Of a DNA stretch of 6,690 nt, positions 1 to 6,690 are shown in pieces. The translations under genes were made by a program, and so were the position numbers. The DNA lies in NCBI GenBank assembly GCA_002401055.1, contig NVRZ01000178.1:1-6690 (forward strand). Reading direction: 5' to 3'. Position 1 is the stretch's first letter. Each line of letters begins with the position of its first letter. Source of the DNA: Bacteroidota bacterium (GTDB taxonomy: Bacteria > Bacteroidota > Bacteroidia > NORP154). The notes beneath the pieces are model-generated. The model searched no databases. It saw only the letters and a list, made by a program, of their open reading frames with translations, and had not been told where the DNA came from.

Positions 1-58
1 AAGGGATAGAATATGATATTATTACATTTTCACTTGCGGGGTTGGGATATATTTCAAA
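1..58 (-). other. Start of a T9SS type A sorting domain, truncated by the window edge
   Basis: FEIYPNPASENV (residues 437-448 of the partial protein), followed by a beta strand IISYSIP, is the characteristic opening of a type A sorting domain. The rest lies outside the window. It places this protein on the same export route as the neighbouring peptidase. Confidence 0.85.
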
Positions 59-1366
59 CTGGAAGTTTGACATAACAAAATCGGCAATATATGTCGTATT
101 GCCCGTACACGTTGTATCGCATCCAGAATATGCGCAGCCACAACTATCTATCTTTAGCACCCACAGATTTTGACGATTATCAGCCAATATACCCGTATCA
201 TTGACACCATAATAATAATTGTCACCAACAGCAATAAACCCTCCATCATCCGTTGGTATGGCATTGAGAAATCGGTCATCAGATTCATCAAACCGATCAT
301 AACGCCTATCCCATAAACTATCACCCTGGGCACTAATTTTTAAGAGCCAACCTCTCATTGCCAATTGTGCATCAATTAATTGCCCGGCTATAAAAAAACT
401 ACCATCACTTAGCTCGTGAAATTCACTGTTAAAGGAATTCCCTCCCCCCTGGGTTAATGGCCCAAATGGTCGGGTCCAAACTACCATTCCCAAACTGTCT
501 AATTTATAGATATGATTACGGGTAAAATTAGGATTGAGATTAGGTGGGACGAGCTGATTTATACAGATGCTAAATATATATCCGTTATCCATAGTTTGGA
601 TGATATTGCCACCGCAATCATCATAGTCATCCCCAAATGTCTGTGTCCATTGCTGATTGCCCATGTTATCTGTTTTGATAATATGGGCATCATATCCCGT
701 TAATACTGACCAAGTAGATCCTCCTATAATATATCCTTGATCAATGCATACATCAATCGTAATGCCTGTCTGATTGTTGCTGCCTCCATAGGTCTGTTGC
801 CATTCTATGTACCCGTTCGCATCCGTTTTAATCAGTAATACATCACTATCAGCCCCGTTGTTAGCAGCTCCTACCAAAATATATCCACCATCATTCGTTT
901 GCTGGCATTTATACACTATCTGAAAAAGAGAGTCTCCATAGGTTCTTGTCCATAAGGTATCCCCATTGGAGTCAAACTTATAAAGCATTGCATCGCTATC
1001 ACCAGTTGGTTTCAAAACGCTACCTCCTAATGCATAACCGCCATCAAACGTTGATATAAACGACCCTCCGATTCCAGGATAGTACTGATGTCCTTGTTTA
1101 CCATATGATTTCTTCCAGATTTCATTTCCCAAGCTGTCGATATACAGAATTTCAATTCGTTGCCACGTACTGCTGTCTTTAGCTGCACCAGCAATGTAAT
1201 ATCCTCCATTAACAGCCAAAACACTAAATGCTGTTTCTTGATTTCCGAAATAATCATAGATATTATTGAAATATACTTGCTGGGATTTTGCACCAAAGCT
1301 TACCCCAATAAGGAAGATAAGAAGAATAAAAGGGACAAGAAAATTCTTACTAGAATTCATATTCAT
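1..1366 (-). CDS. Secreted seven-repeat propeller-like protein with T9SS domain, partial (3' end outside window)
   Basis: An open frame of 455 codons runs from ATG at 1366 off the left edge with no stop. Residues 1-28 are a signal peptide (MNMNSSKN, then a hydrophobic run, AKS before Gln29). Residues 36-410 hold seven modules of about 50-60 residues, each with a DGGY/NGY-like strand, a strand such as DVLLIKTDANG, and in the first six a Trp strand (EWQQTYGG). These recur in Bacteroidota surface proteins and suggest a seven-bladed beta-propeller. A Cys cluster (C409, C411, C416, C420) follows. FEIYPNPASENV at 437-448 is the opening of a type A T9SS sorting domain; its remaining 60 or so residues lie outside. 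An in-frame TAA two codons upstream limits the start to 1366 or Met3 at 1360. No strong Shine-Dalgarno is present. Enzymatic function is unknown; a binding or structural role is a guess. Confidence 0.92.
   Translation of the reverse strand, partial: MNMNSSKNFLVPFILLIFLIGVSFGAKSQQVYFNNIYDYFGNQETAFSVLAVNGGYYIAGAAKDSSTWQRIEILYIDSLGNEIWKKSYGKQGHQYYPGIGGSFISTFDGGYALGGSVLKPTGDSDAMLYKFDSNGDTLWTRTYGDSLFQIVYKCQQTNDGGYILVGAANNGADSDVLLIKTDANGYIEWQQTYGGSNNQTGITIDVCIDQGYIIGGSTWSVLTGYDAHIIKTDNMGNQQWTQTFGDDYDDCGGNIIQTMDNGYIFSICINQLVPPNLNPNFTRNHIYKLDSLGMVVWTRPFGPLTQGGGNSFNSEFHELSDGSFFIAGQLIDAQLAMRGWLLKISAQGDSLWDRRYDRFDESDDRFLNAIPTDDGGFIAVGDNYYYGVNDTGILADNRQNLWVLKIDSCGCAYSGCDTTCTGNTTYIADFVMSNFQFEIYPNPASENVIISYSIP
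137..1261 (-). repeat. Seven propeller-like protein repeats in the second gene
   Basis: Residues 36-410 of the partial protein contain seven degenerate copies of a 50-60-residue module. The Gly-aromatic anchor falls near residues 54, 109, 160, 210, 261, 321 and 374. The K-hydrophobic-D strand falls near 74, 129, 179, 230, 287, 342 and 404. A Trp-containing strand is seen in six copies (W84, W139, W189, W240, W297, W352). The seventh copy lacks that strand, as if the ring were closed by the N-terminal segment or at the Cys cluster. The copies are conserved as protein, not as DNA. Confidence 0.75.
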
Positions 1367-1390
1367 TCTTTAAGGAGCTCTAAATATCTT

Positions 1391-1435
1391 AAAAAAAGTA
1401 AAGCCCAACAAGCAAAAGTCACTTATCAGGCTTTA
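1391..1435 (-). terminator. Intrinsic (rho-independent) terminator of the S8 peptidase gene
   Basis: The minus-strand transcript can form a hairpin with a perfect 7-bp outer stem, TAAAGCC with GGCTTTA (1435-1429 with 1405-1399). Ten further inner pairs continue it, five of them G-U, closing on a 3-base loop at about 1418-1416. One C (1398) and seven consecutive T (1397-1391) follow. It begins 26 bases after the peptidase stop codon. The inner G-U pairs would be A-C mismatches in a plus-strand transcript, and the T run lies only on the minus side, so it acts in the minus direction. It lies 25 bases before the start of the next gene. Confidence 0.85.
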
Positions 1436-1460
1436 TTATAGAATAATAGATTACTTGTGC

Positions 1461-4400
1461 CTACTTAACAAAGACCATTCGTTTTTTCTCTAGTACACTT
1501 CCGTCAACAATTAACGTGTATAGATACATTCCATCTCTGGGAAGATCTTCATTGTAAACCGTAAGCACATTGTAACCCTGTACTAATTCGTATCTTTTAA
1601 TCTCCACTCCTAGTAGATTATATACTACTATTTCTCCTGAATTAGATTCTTCAGGTATATATGCCTCAATTGTTGCATAATGCTTAAATGGATTCGGGAA
1701 ACTCGATAAGGTGTGATTTTCATCTAACCAAACTGTCTTCTCCAAAAGCTCATTGTTTTTTTCAAAATAGTTTGGATCCATTTTATTTTGCTGACTCGGG
1801 AACTTGATAAATTCCTGATGCGGCTCCTCAAATGCCAATGCCAAAATATTTCTGGCACTAATCATCGTTTTCTCCGATAAGTCAGCGGCAATTGCTCGAA
1901 CTTTTGCTTCCTGAACAGGATTTTGAGCTATATCATATACTGTTTCCTGCTGTTGTTTCAACTCAATTGCTATTTCCTGTAGCTTGCAAAAATTATCCAA
2001 AATACCGTCAGGATGCAGCACTGCTATTTCCAATTGAGCTTCTGCTAATTCTCCTTTTCGTACATGTGCAGCGACAATCCTACATTTATCTACCATAGGT
2101 CTTTGCTCCTGTTTTAAAATTGATAGTACTTTATCCAATGCCTCACTTAAATTATCCTCAAGTAGATATTGCCGGATTAAGTCATTAATCTTATTTTCCC
2201 TTTTAGCCGCTATAAATGCTATATCCAATTCCAGTTCTTCAAAGGGAGATGTTCCTGTTTGAACAGAATTAATCTGATTTCGGACTCCTTTTGGAAGAGC
2301 AGGATTTCGATTCAGGAGCGCATATCTGACATCATCTGAAACTCGTGAATTTGCCATAATGATCTCCTTGAGAATACCTGGAGGTAATGGGGTAGATTTG
2401 TTGTTTATAGCTGCAATTAACGCTAGGTCGCTGACATAAGGAGATGCAGCCAGATAAGCATTTTTTACCTTTCCTGGAGATGCGTCTTGATTAATTAAAG
2501 CTAAAAGAGCTTGGGTATCCCCACCATCCTTCTTTTCTTCCAATCCCTGAATTTGAATTTCAAAATCACTAATTGCCGTCAGTACGCAAGGAATGTCACA
2601 AGGTGCTGCAAAGCTAGATGGACAAGACTCATCTATATCATAACCAATAGCACAATTAGATAAATCTACATACGTGCTATTATAACATTGCGGCTGGGTT
2701 CGATCATTCGGTGCTGTTGAATAACTCTCCTCATGATGAGCATAAATAATTAATTGAGCCGAAGGTTTATTCACATCATATTCATGGTCAATACCAGTTT
2801 GTTGACATGTATGACTGAACTGATTCCCAGCTGGCGCATCTAGAACAAATGGCCCTGAGCATCTTCCCTGATGGTCACCAATATCTCCGAAGTATACAGC
2901 CACGTCATTGAGATCATTTTCAAAATTATTACATAGAATTTCTAACCCATCGTATTGATTGGGCCCATCATTGTCGTTATACGCAATGAGTGAATACCAA
3001 ATATTGGTAAACGTATTGTTATAGATCTCATTGTAATTATTTCCAGACTCGAAATCAATGATACCCATATTGAAGTTATAAGTTGCCGGATGATTAAAAT
3101 TGTTTTCTTCTACCTTATAACCAGTGCACCCATATAGGTATAGCCCAAAAGGATAATTGAGCGCATTAGTAGTGGAAGGAACAGTATTAGACCAGTCAGC
3201 GAGAGCAAATGTATTCCTGGTTACCGTAGAATAATCCGCCTGGCCCAATAAAATACCTCTATAGGTATTGGTAAATACATTTCTATCTATGTATACATTG
3301 TCAAGTGGATTAAAGAAAGAACTTGCGATTATACCGTAATACAAATTCTCAAACGTATTTGGAGTCGTACCTGATGGTGTTACATTTAACCTACTGCTCA
3401 AGCTTAATATTCCCGTTCCTCTCTCAGGAACAGAACTTCCTGGTGCTGAATTTCGGAACATATTACCTCGTGTATAGATGCCGTCTACAAAGACCATTAA
3501 GACTAAGGGCCTCAATCCAAAAACCCCTGTTTCGTTAGGGTCATTTAACGGTCCAGTAATGTCCAAAGTACATAGGGTTAAACTGCTTAAGTTTCTGAAT
3601 AAATTACCATTAGTAGGGATGAAATTATCGTATGGGAAAAATGCTACACCTGTTCCATTATTTTCAAAGGTGCTGCTTATACCATGAATAATTCCACCGC
3701 CATAGTTGACACCTGATCTTCCTGCCAAAACGCCAACGCGTGCATTTTCAACTACGGAGTTATTCCTGAAGGTTACCCATCCCTGCTTTGTATTACCGAG
3801 CGGTAATTGTGATTCGGATGGGTTTCCCCATACTTGTATACCACGCCACATCATAGTTACCCCACATTGATCATCAGATGTGAAAGTGGTGTTGTCCAGT
3901 GTTAATTTGCCCCCAGTTGTGGTAGTACCCTGCTCGACGACAAATTCAGCATCGTTGCCAAATTTAAAGGTCATGTCCTTAATTGTAATATTTATGCCTT
4001 CGGGTATGGATACATATTGACCAATCACAACCTCACCTGTTGTGCTTCCGAAAGGATTATTGGCCGCGCCAGGCTCCCACGTGGCACTTGAAGTTGCCGT
4101 AAAAGTTTCGATATCATATACTAGGTTGTCGACTTCATCTGAAAACCCACTCGATCCTTCAGTATTAACGCCTTTAACTGCGAAATAATAAAGTTGGCCA
4201 CTTGTTAGGCCTGTTAGTGTTATAGAAGTAGCGGTTCCAGTATTGATTGGAGAATTACCCTGAGTTATTCCTGTTCCTGTATACACACCTGAACTAGTAC
4301 CATAGTAAATTTCATAGCTAGAAGCTCCTGCAGAAGCATATATCAACTTTACAGATGTGCAGCTTAATTGCTCAATATCAATTGCCGGTTTTTGGGGAGG

Positions 4401-6602
4401 TTGGGTAACGCCAATTATTTTGCTATCTGAATTAAAGCTTCCCTGATCGTCTTCCGACCTGCCTAATACAACTCCCACAATATTCCCATTTCCATCTATG
4501 GTCCAATCCAGATTTGGCAAAGTGAACGCAGAATTTATGGTATAGCTTGAAAAATCGCCGGCGTCTGATTGAGATCCACTTGTATTGGCTTTGAGATCAT
4601 AAAAACCACTTGAATGCAACAGTCTAATGTCCCACAGCCATGAAACAACAAAATTCGTACCGTAGAAATCTGTAAATTGAGCATTATAAGTTATAGGGCT
4701 AAAAACTGACGTTCCAGTTCCCTTTGATGGTGAAAAAGTTGATGGCCCTGTAACTTCTACCACATCTCCAGTTCCTACGACAATACCTGTTGGACCAATA
4801 ATAATCGAAAAATCTTGCGAGTTACCTCCAGCTAGTGTTGCTTTATGAGTAATAGTTACAATATAATCGCCAATTTGAGCTGAATTAATTTGCACCTGTT
4901 CAACATTATCCACTGAATTATCCCCTGTTGCAGTCGCAGCATTAGCCGGATTTGCGGGATCCAATGAATAAGGAAAGAATGTAGTTCCACCAGAAACGGC
5001 GGTTATGACCATGTCTAGGTCATTAACTAACATAGCGTCTGCTGGATCTAAAGATGCCGCCACGGGAGTTCCCGCCGGATCATTCCACACTAGAGTAGCT
5101 CTAAAGCTTGGTTCCGATCCATCATAATAGAAGGGTAGGGAAACGGACGAGGCATTGTCTAAGGTCAACTCTTGAATAATGTCAGAAAAAGTAAAATCAT
5201 TATTAATGATTTCCGTAGCTGTTCCAGTGTTCATTAAACCCCAACCAAATTGATAATCTGGGCCTCCAGTTCCAGCATCATCGGCTGTGTGAATTACCAG
5301 AGCTTTTAAGGTGGATGCCAACATTAGGGCTGACGAATTTGTATTGGAGTAATGTTCCTGCAACAACGCCAAAGAACCTGTTACGCTTGGCGCTGCCATT
5401 GACGTTCCGCTAATCGTGCAATAGTCTAGGCCATTACAACTATTACCATCGCAGCCATTCCGATCGGTACCTTCCCATGTAGAGTACAGGCAATCACCAT
5501 TTGCTACTATATCCGGTTTAATTCGACCGTCATCCGCAGGTCCCCAAGAACTAAAACTTGTATTGGTCTGGACAACATCTGTGGAGACCGAATAGCCACT
5601 TGGAATATCATCAATGGCTCCCACTACCAGTATATTTTTTGCGACGGCGTTTTGAGGTAGGCAATCAAATTGTCCATCCAGAGCATGATCGTCGGTATCT
5701 GATTCCCAATCACCAGCGACAGCATCCCAATGAAAATGAGTCGACCCTGATGCAGGTCCTTGGCCCCTATCATTGCCTGCTGACCTAACCATTAGATAAT
5801 TTGGAGCATTGTTTGCTATCAGGTCAAGCTGTCGAGAACTGTTGTCATAAAATCCAAAATCGTCATCTTCAGCTGTACTTAGAGCTAAATCGCCAAACCA
5901 ATACCACCCAAAACCAGCTCCAAAATCACCTCGTGCCCACCCCACTACCCATCCATAAGAATGGTTTGAGAACAGAAGTCCACCTGCCGCTTCGGTCGTC
6001 ACTTCTGATATATCAGCGGTCCAATCCCAATAGGTAAGATCTGCTGCATTTGCCATACCTCTTGCACTTGCATCCGTTCCTGCCGCAATCATTGTACCGG
6101 CAACATGGGTTGCATGAAAACTCTCCGCAGTTGCACCGTCTGTACTACCTTGTGTGGCACGGGTGCCAAATTCAACGTGTGTTCCCTGGACCTGTGCCTC
6201 ATCCCATAAACCCAATGTATATCCGGTACCATCTAAGGTTAAACTAGCACCACTTCCAGACCAAATTTCATTAGTTGAGATCGTATTTGCTGCGTTAATA
6301 TTATTGGTCACATAATACTGAGGCATTCCATTAGCATCCAATCTAATAATTTCAAACACACTCCCATCTGCTGTCAGTCCACGGATTGGGTAGCCATTGG
6401 ATGTTGCCCACGCTTCTGCAGCAGTTTTTTCTTGAGCAGCCGTAGCACTAAAATTTGCCGCCAATTGATTGAGAACTGTGATGTTTGAGTTCGATTGAAT
6501 TTGGGTAATCTGTGCTCCGGTTTGGGCAATTGCAGTTAAGTTATTAGAAAATGTTATTGCCAGTGCTAAAACGAAGCTCAAAAGGATTTTTGCAGTTTTC
6601 AT
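1461..6602 (-). CDS. Secreted S8 (subtilisin-like) serine peptidase with beta-helix and T9SS sorting domain
   Basis: Complete 1713-residue exported endopeptidase, probably cell-surface or extracellular. Residues 1-26 form a signal peptide (Lys start, hydrophobic core, AIA before Gln27). About 27-115 resembles a short propeptide. The catalytic domain spans about 120-470: Asp134 in GLWDEAQ, His163 in SFHATHVAGT, oxyanion Asn277 in RSAGND, nucleophile Ser401 in SGTSMAAP, so the triad is intact. Residues 475-605 match the beta-barrel that follows KP-43-type subtilases (LVWNDP, LVNDLD, NVEQV, final FSIIIG). Then come an unassigned beta region (615-735), fibronectin III (738-828), a right-handed beta-helix (about 850-1245), a Cys-rich linker, a helical module (1340-1600) and a type A T9SS domain (1630-1713, opening SSFPNPF, ending RMVFVK). 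The start is supported by the signal peptide and a Shine-Dalgarno. Substrate unknown. Protease and export calls are firm; the roles of the central domains are inferred. Confidence 0.95.
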   Translation of the reverse strand: MKTAKILLSFVLALAITFSNNLTAIAQTGAQITQIQSNSNITVLNQLAANFSATAAQEKTAAEAWATSNGYPIRGLTADGSVFEIIRLDANGMPQYYVTNNINAANTISTNEIWSGSGASLTLDGTGYTLGLWDEAQVQGTHVEFGTRATQGSTDGATAESFHATHVAGTMIAAGTDASARGMANAADLTYWDWTADISEVTTEAAGGLLFSNHSYGWVVGWARGDFGAGFGWYWFGDLALSTAEDDDFGFYDNSSRQLDLIANNAPNYLMVRSAGNDRGQGPASGSTHFHWDAVAGDWESDTDDHALDGQFDCLPQNAVAKNILVVGAIDDIPSGYSVSTDVVQTNTSFSSWGPADDGRIKPDIVANGDCLYSTWEGTDRNGCDGNSCNGLDYCTISGTSMAAPSVTGSLALLQEHYSNTNSSALMLASTLKALVIHTADDAGTGGPDYQFGWGLMNTGTATEIINNDFTFSDIIQELTLDNASSVSLPFYYDGSEPSFRATLVWNDPAGTPVAASLDPADAMLVNDLDMVITAVSGGTTFFPYSLDPANPANAATATGDNSVDNVEQVQINSAQIGDYIVTITHKATLAGGNSQDFSIIIGPTGIVVGTGDVVEVTGPSTFSPSKGTGTSVFSPITYNAQFTDFYGTNFVVSWLWDIRLLHSSGFYDLKANTSGSQSDAGDFSSYTINSAFTLPNLDWTIDGNGNIVGVVLGRSEDDQGSFNSDSKIIGVTQPPQKPAIDIEQLSCTSVKLIYASAGASSYEIYYGTSSGVYTGTGITQGNSPINTGTATSITLTGLTSGQLYYFAVKGVNTEGSSGFSDEVDNLVYDIETFTATSSATWEPGAANNPFGSTTGEVVIGQYVSIPEGINITIKDMTFKFGNDAEFVVEQGTTTTGGKLTLDNTTFTSDDQCGVTMMWRGIQVWGNPSESQLPLGNTKQGWVTFRNNSVVENARVGVLAGRSGVNYGGGIIHGISSTFENNGTGVAFFPYDNFIPTNGNLFRNLSSLTLCTLDITGPLNDPNETGVFGLRPLVLMVFVDGIYTRGNMFRNSAPGSSVPERGTGILSLSSRLNVTPSGTTPNTFENLYYGIIASSFFNPLDNVYIDRNVFTNTYRGILLGQADYSTVTRNTFALADWSNTVPSTTNALNYPFGLYLYGCTGYKVEENNFNHPATYNFNMGIIDFESGNNYNEIYNNTFTNIWYSLIAYNDNDGPNQYDGLEILCNNFENDLNDVAVYFGDIGDHQGRCSGPFVLDAPAGNQFSHTCQQTGIDHEYDVNKPSAQLIIYAHHEESYSTAPNDRTQPQCYNSTYVDLSNCAIGYDIDESCPSSFAAPCDIPCVLTAISDFEIQIQGLEEKKDGGDTQALLALINQDASPGKVKNAYLAASPYVSDLALIAAINNKSTPLPPGILKEIIMANSRVSDDVRYALLNRNPALPKGVRNQINSVQTGTSPFEELELDIAFIAAKRENKINDLIRQYLLEDNLSEALDKVLSILKQEQRPMVDKCRIVAAHVRKGELAEAQLEIAVLHPDGILDNFCKLQEIAIELKQQQETVYDIAQNPVQEAKVRAIAADLSEKTMISARNILALAFEEPHQEFIKFPSQQNKMDPNYFEKNNELLEKTVWLDENHTLSSFPNPFKHYATIEAYIPEESNSGEIVVYNLLGVEIKRYELVQGYNVLTVYNEDLPRDGMYLYTLIVDGSVLEKKRMVFVK
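1464..1715 (-). other. Type IX secretion C-terminal sorting domain of the S8 peptidase
   Basis: Residues 1630-1713 show the type A pattern: SSFPNPF opening, an alternating strand ATIEAYIP, IVVYNLLGVEIKR, a Gly turn with NVLTV, then GMYLYTLIVDG and a Lys-rich RMVFVK end. In characterised systems this domain directs passage through the outer-membrane T9SS translocon and is removed by the PorU sortase, with attachment to lipopolysaccharide or release. The type IX machinery itself is not in this window. Confidence 0.9.
2271..2444 (-). repeat. Tandem pair of about 31-residue helical repeats in the peptidase C-terminal module
   Basis: Residues 1387-1415 and 1419-1444 align at a 30-31-residue offset. 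Each has S-x-V-S-D (V1390-S1391-D1392 and V1421-S1422-D1423), a helix with an AI/AL core, then LP-x-G (L1406, P1407, G1409 and L1436, P1437, G1439) and a second helix. This resembles a short alpha-solenoid (HEAT- or armadillo-like) unit. It sits inside an all-helical segment of about 260 residues between the beta-helix and the sorting domain. Confidence 0.6.
2868..4055 (-). repeat. Right-handed parallel beta-helix repeats in the S8 peptidase
   Basis: Residues about 850-1245 carry irregular coils built on an N-x-F-x-N turn followed by a G-hydrophobic strand. Examples are STFENNGTGVAFF (977-989), NTFENLYYGIIAS (1082-1094), NVFTNTYRGILLG (1108-1120), NNTFTNIWYSLIAYN (1195-1209) and CNNFENDLNDVAVYFG (1224-1239). 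An entry strand with WRGIQVWGN (919-927) is typical of secreted Bacteroidota beta-helix proteins. Such helices often bind or cleave polysaccharide. No catalytic residues for a glycan enzyme can be assigned here, so adhesion or substrate presentation is only one possibility. Confidence 0.8.
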
Positions 6603-6690
6603 ATGTTTTCACCTTTTTCTTTCAGCCTATCAATAAAAATATCAAAGAAATTCAAGGCAACGTTTGAATGCTTATCAGCAATCAGTTTTT
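6599..6690 (-). CDS. Probable C-terminal end of an upstream gene, partial
   Basis: On the minus strand one frame is open from the right edge (first whole codon at 6688) for 29 codons to a TGA at 6601-6599. That stop overlaps the peptidase start as ATGA. The other two frames of this strand have stops within the first 15 bases. The translation starts KLIADKHSNVALNF and ends DRLKEKGENI, with a charged, helix-like composition. It does not resemble a T9SS domain end, so this gene is probably not a similar secreted cargo. The family cannot be recognised from 29 residues. An open stretch this short could occur by chance in AT-rich DNA, hence the moderate confidence. If real, the two genes would be translationally coupled. 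Confidence 0.5.
   Translation of the reverse strand, partial: KLIADKHSNVALNFFDIFIDRLKEKGENI
6609..6616 (-). promoter_or_regulatory. Shine-Dalgarno-like ribosome binding site of the S8 peptidase gene
   Basis: The minus strand reads AAAGGTGA ending 6 bases before the ATG at 6602. It matches the GGTGA part of the usual anti-Shine-Dalgarno complement at workable spacing. This is notable because many Bacteroidota genes lack such a motif, and the second gene here has none. It lies inside the putative upstream reading frame, as expected for overlapping genes, and supports the chosen start. Confidence 0.6.

Noticed and set aside
512..703. Plus-strand 63-codon open frame
   Set aside because: It is antisense to the propeller repeats of the second gene and has no recognisable features.
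1027..1296. Minus-strand 89-codon open frame
   Set aside because: It is out of frame with the second gene and lies entirely inside it. The in-frame reading carries the conserved modules, so this is a shadow.
1..1366. Chance that the left gene is a pseudogene because no stop is seen
   Set aside because: The frame is intact for 455 codons and enters a recognisable sorting domain exactly at the edge. The missing end is due to the window boundary.
1413..1420. Possible -7 box GACTTTTG for the second gene
   Set aside because: It has one mismatch, no convincing -33 element upstream, and lies inside the terminator hairpin. It is too weak to annotate, though it is the best candidate in the gap.
1160..1441. 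Plus-strand 93-codon open frame reaching into the intergenic gap
   Set aside because: It is antisense to the second gene, whose minus-strand frame is open for 455 codons with a signal peptide and repeats, and it crosses the terminator. Its translation is low-complexity and Lys-rich at the end, with no domain signal.
5558..6247. Three consecutive plus-strand open frames antisense to the protease catalytic domain
   Set aside because: They are rich in His, Leu, Pro and Gln, as expected from the complement of a conserved coding region. The minus-strand frame carries the full catalytic triad.
6643..6650. Possible -7 promoter box (TTTCTTTG, near TAnnTTTG) upstream of the peptidase
   Set aside because: The A of the consensus is missing and no TTTG-like -33 box lies at the usual spacing. 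The region is better explained as the end of an upstream coding frame.

Overview
The window most likely comes from a member of the Bacteroidota. The DNA is AT-rich, and both substantial genes encode signal-peptide-bearing, multidomain secreted proteins. One ends, and the other begins to end, in the C-terminal sorting domain (type A) used by the type IX secretion system (T9SS), which is restricted to that phylum and its relatives. Nothing in the sequence fixes the genus.

All the coding I can support is on the minus strand, so transcription runs from high to low coordinates. From right to left: (1) at 6599-6690, a short in-frame stretch that probably is the C-terminal end of an upstream gene; its stop codon overlaps the next start in an ATGA arrangement. 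(2) At 1461-6602, one complete 1713-codon gene for a giant exported subtilisin-family (S8) serine peptidase. Its order is: signal peptide, short N-terminal propeptide-like segment, catalytic domain with intact Asp/His/Ser triad, KP-43-like beta domain, an unassigned beta domain, fibronectin type III domain, long right-handed parallel beta-helix, Cys-containing linker, alpha-helical repeat module, T9SS sorting domain. (3) At 1367-1460, a 94-bp gap holding a clear intrinsic terminator for the peptidase transcript. (4) At 1-1366, the first 455 codons of a second exported protein with seven repeated modules that look like a seven-bladed beta-propeller. It runs off the left edge just inside its own T9SS domain.

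The two large proteins share an export route (Sec, then T9SS) and a likely destination (cell surface or medium), but nothing shows that they work together. The terminator argues that they are not simply cotranscribed. No RNA genes, CRISPR arrays, mobile elements or plus-strand genes were found. No stretch above 300 bases lacks a gene.
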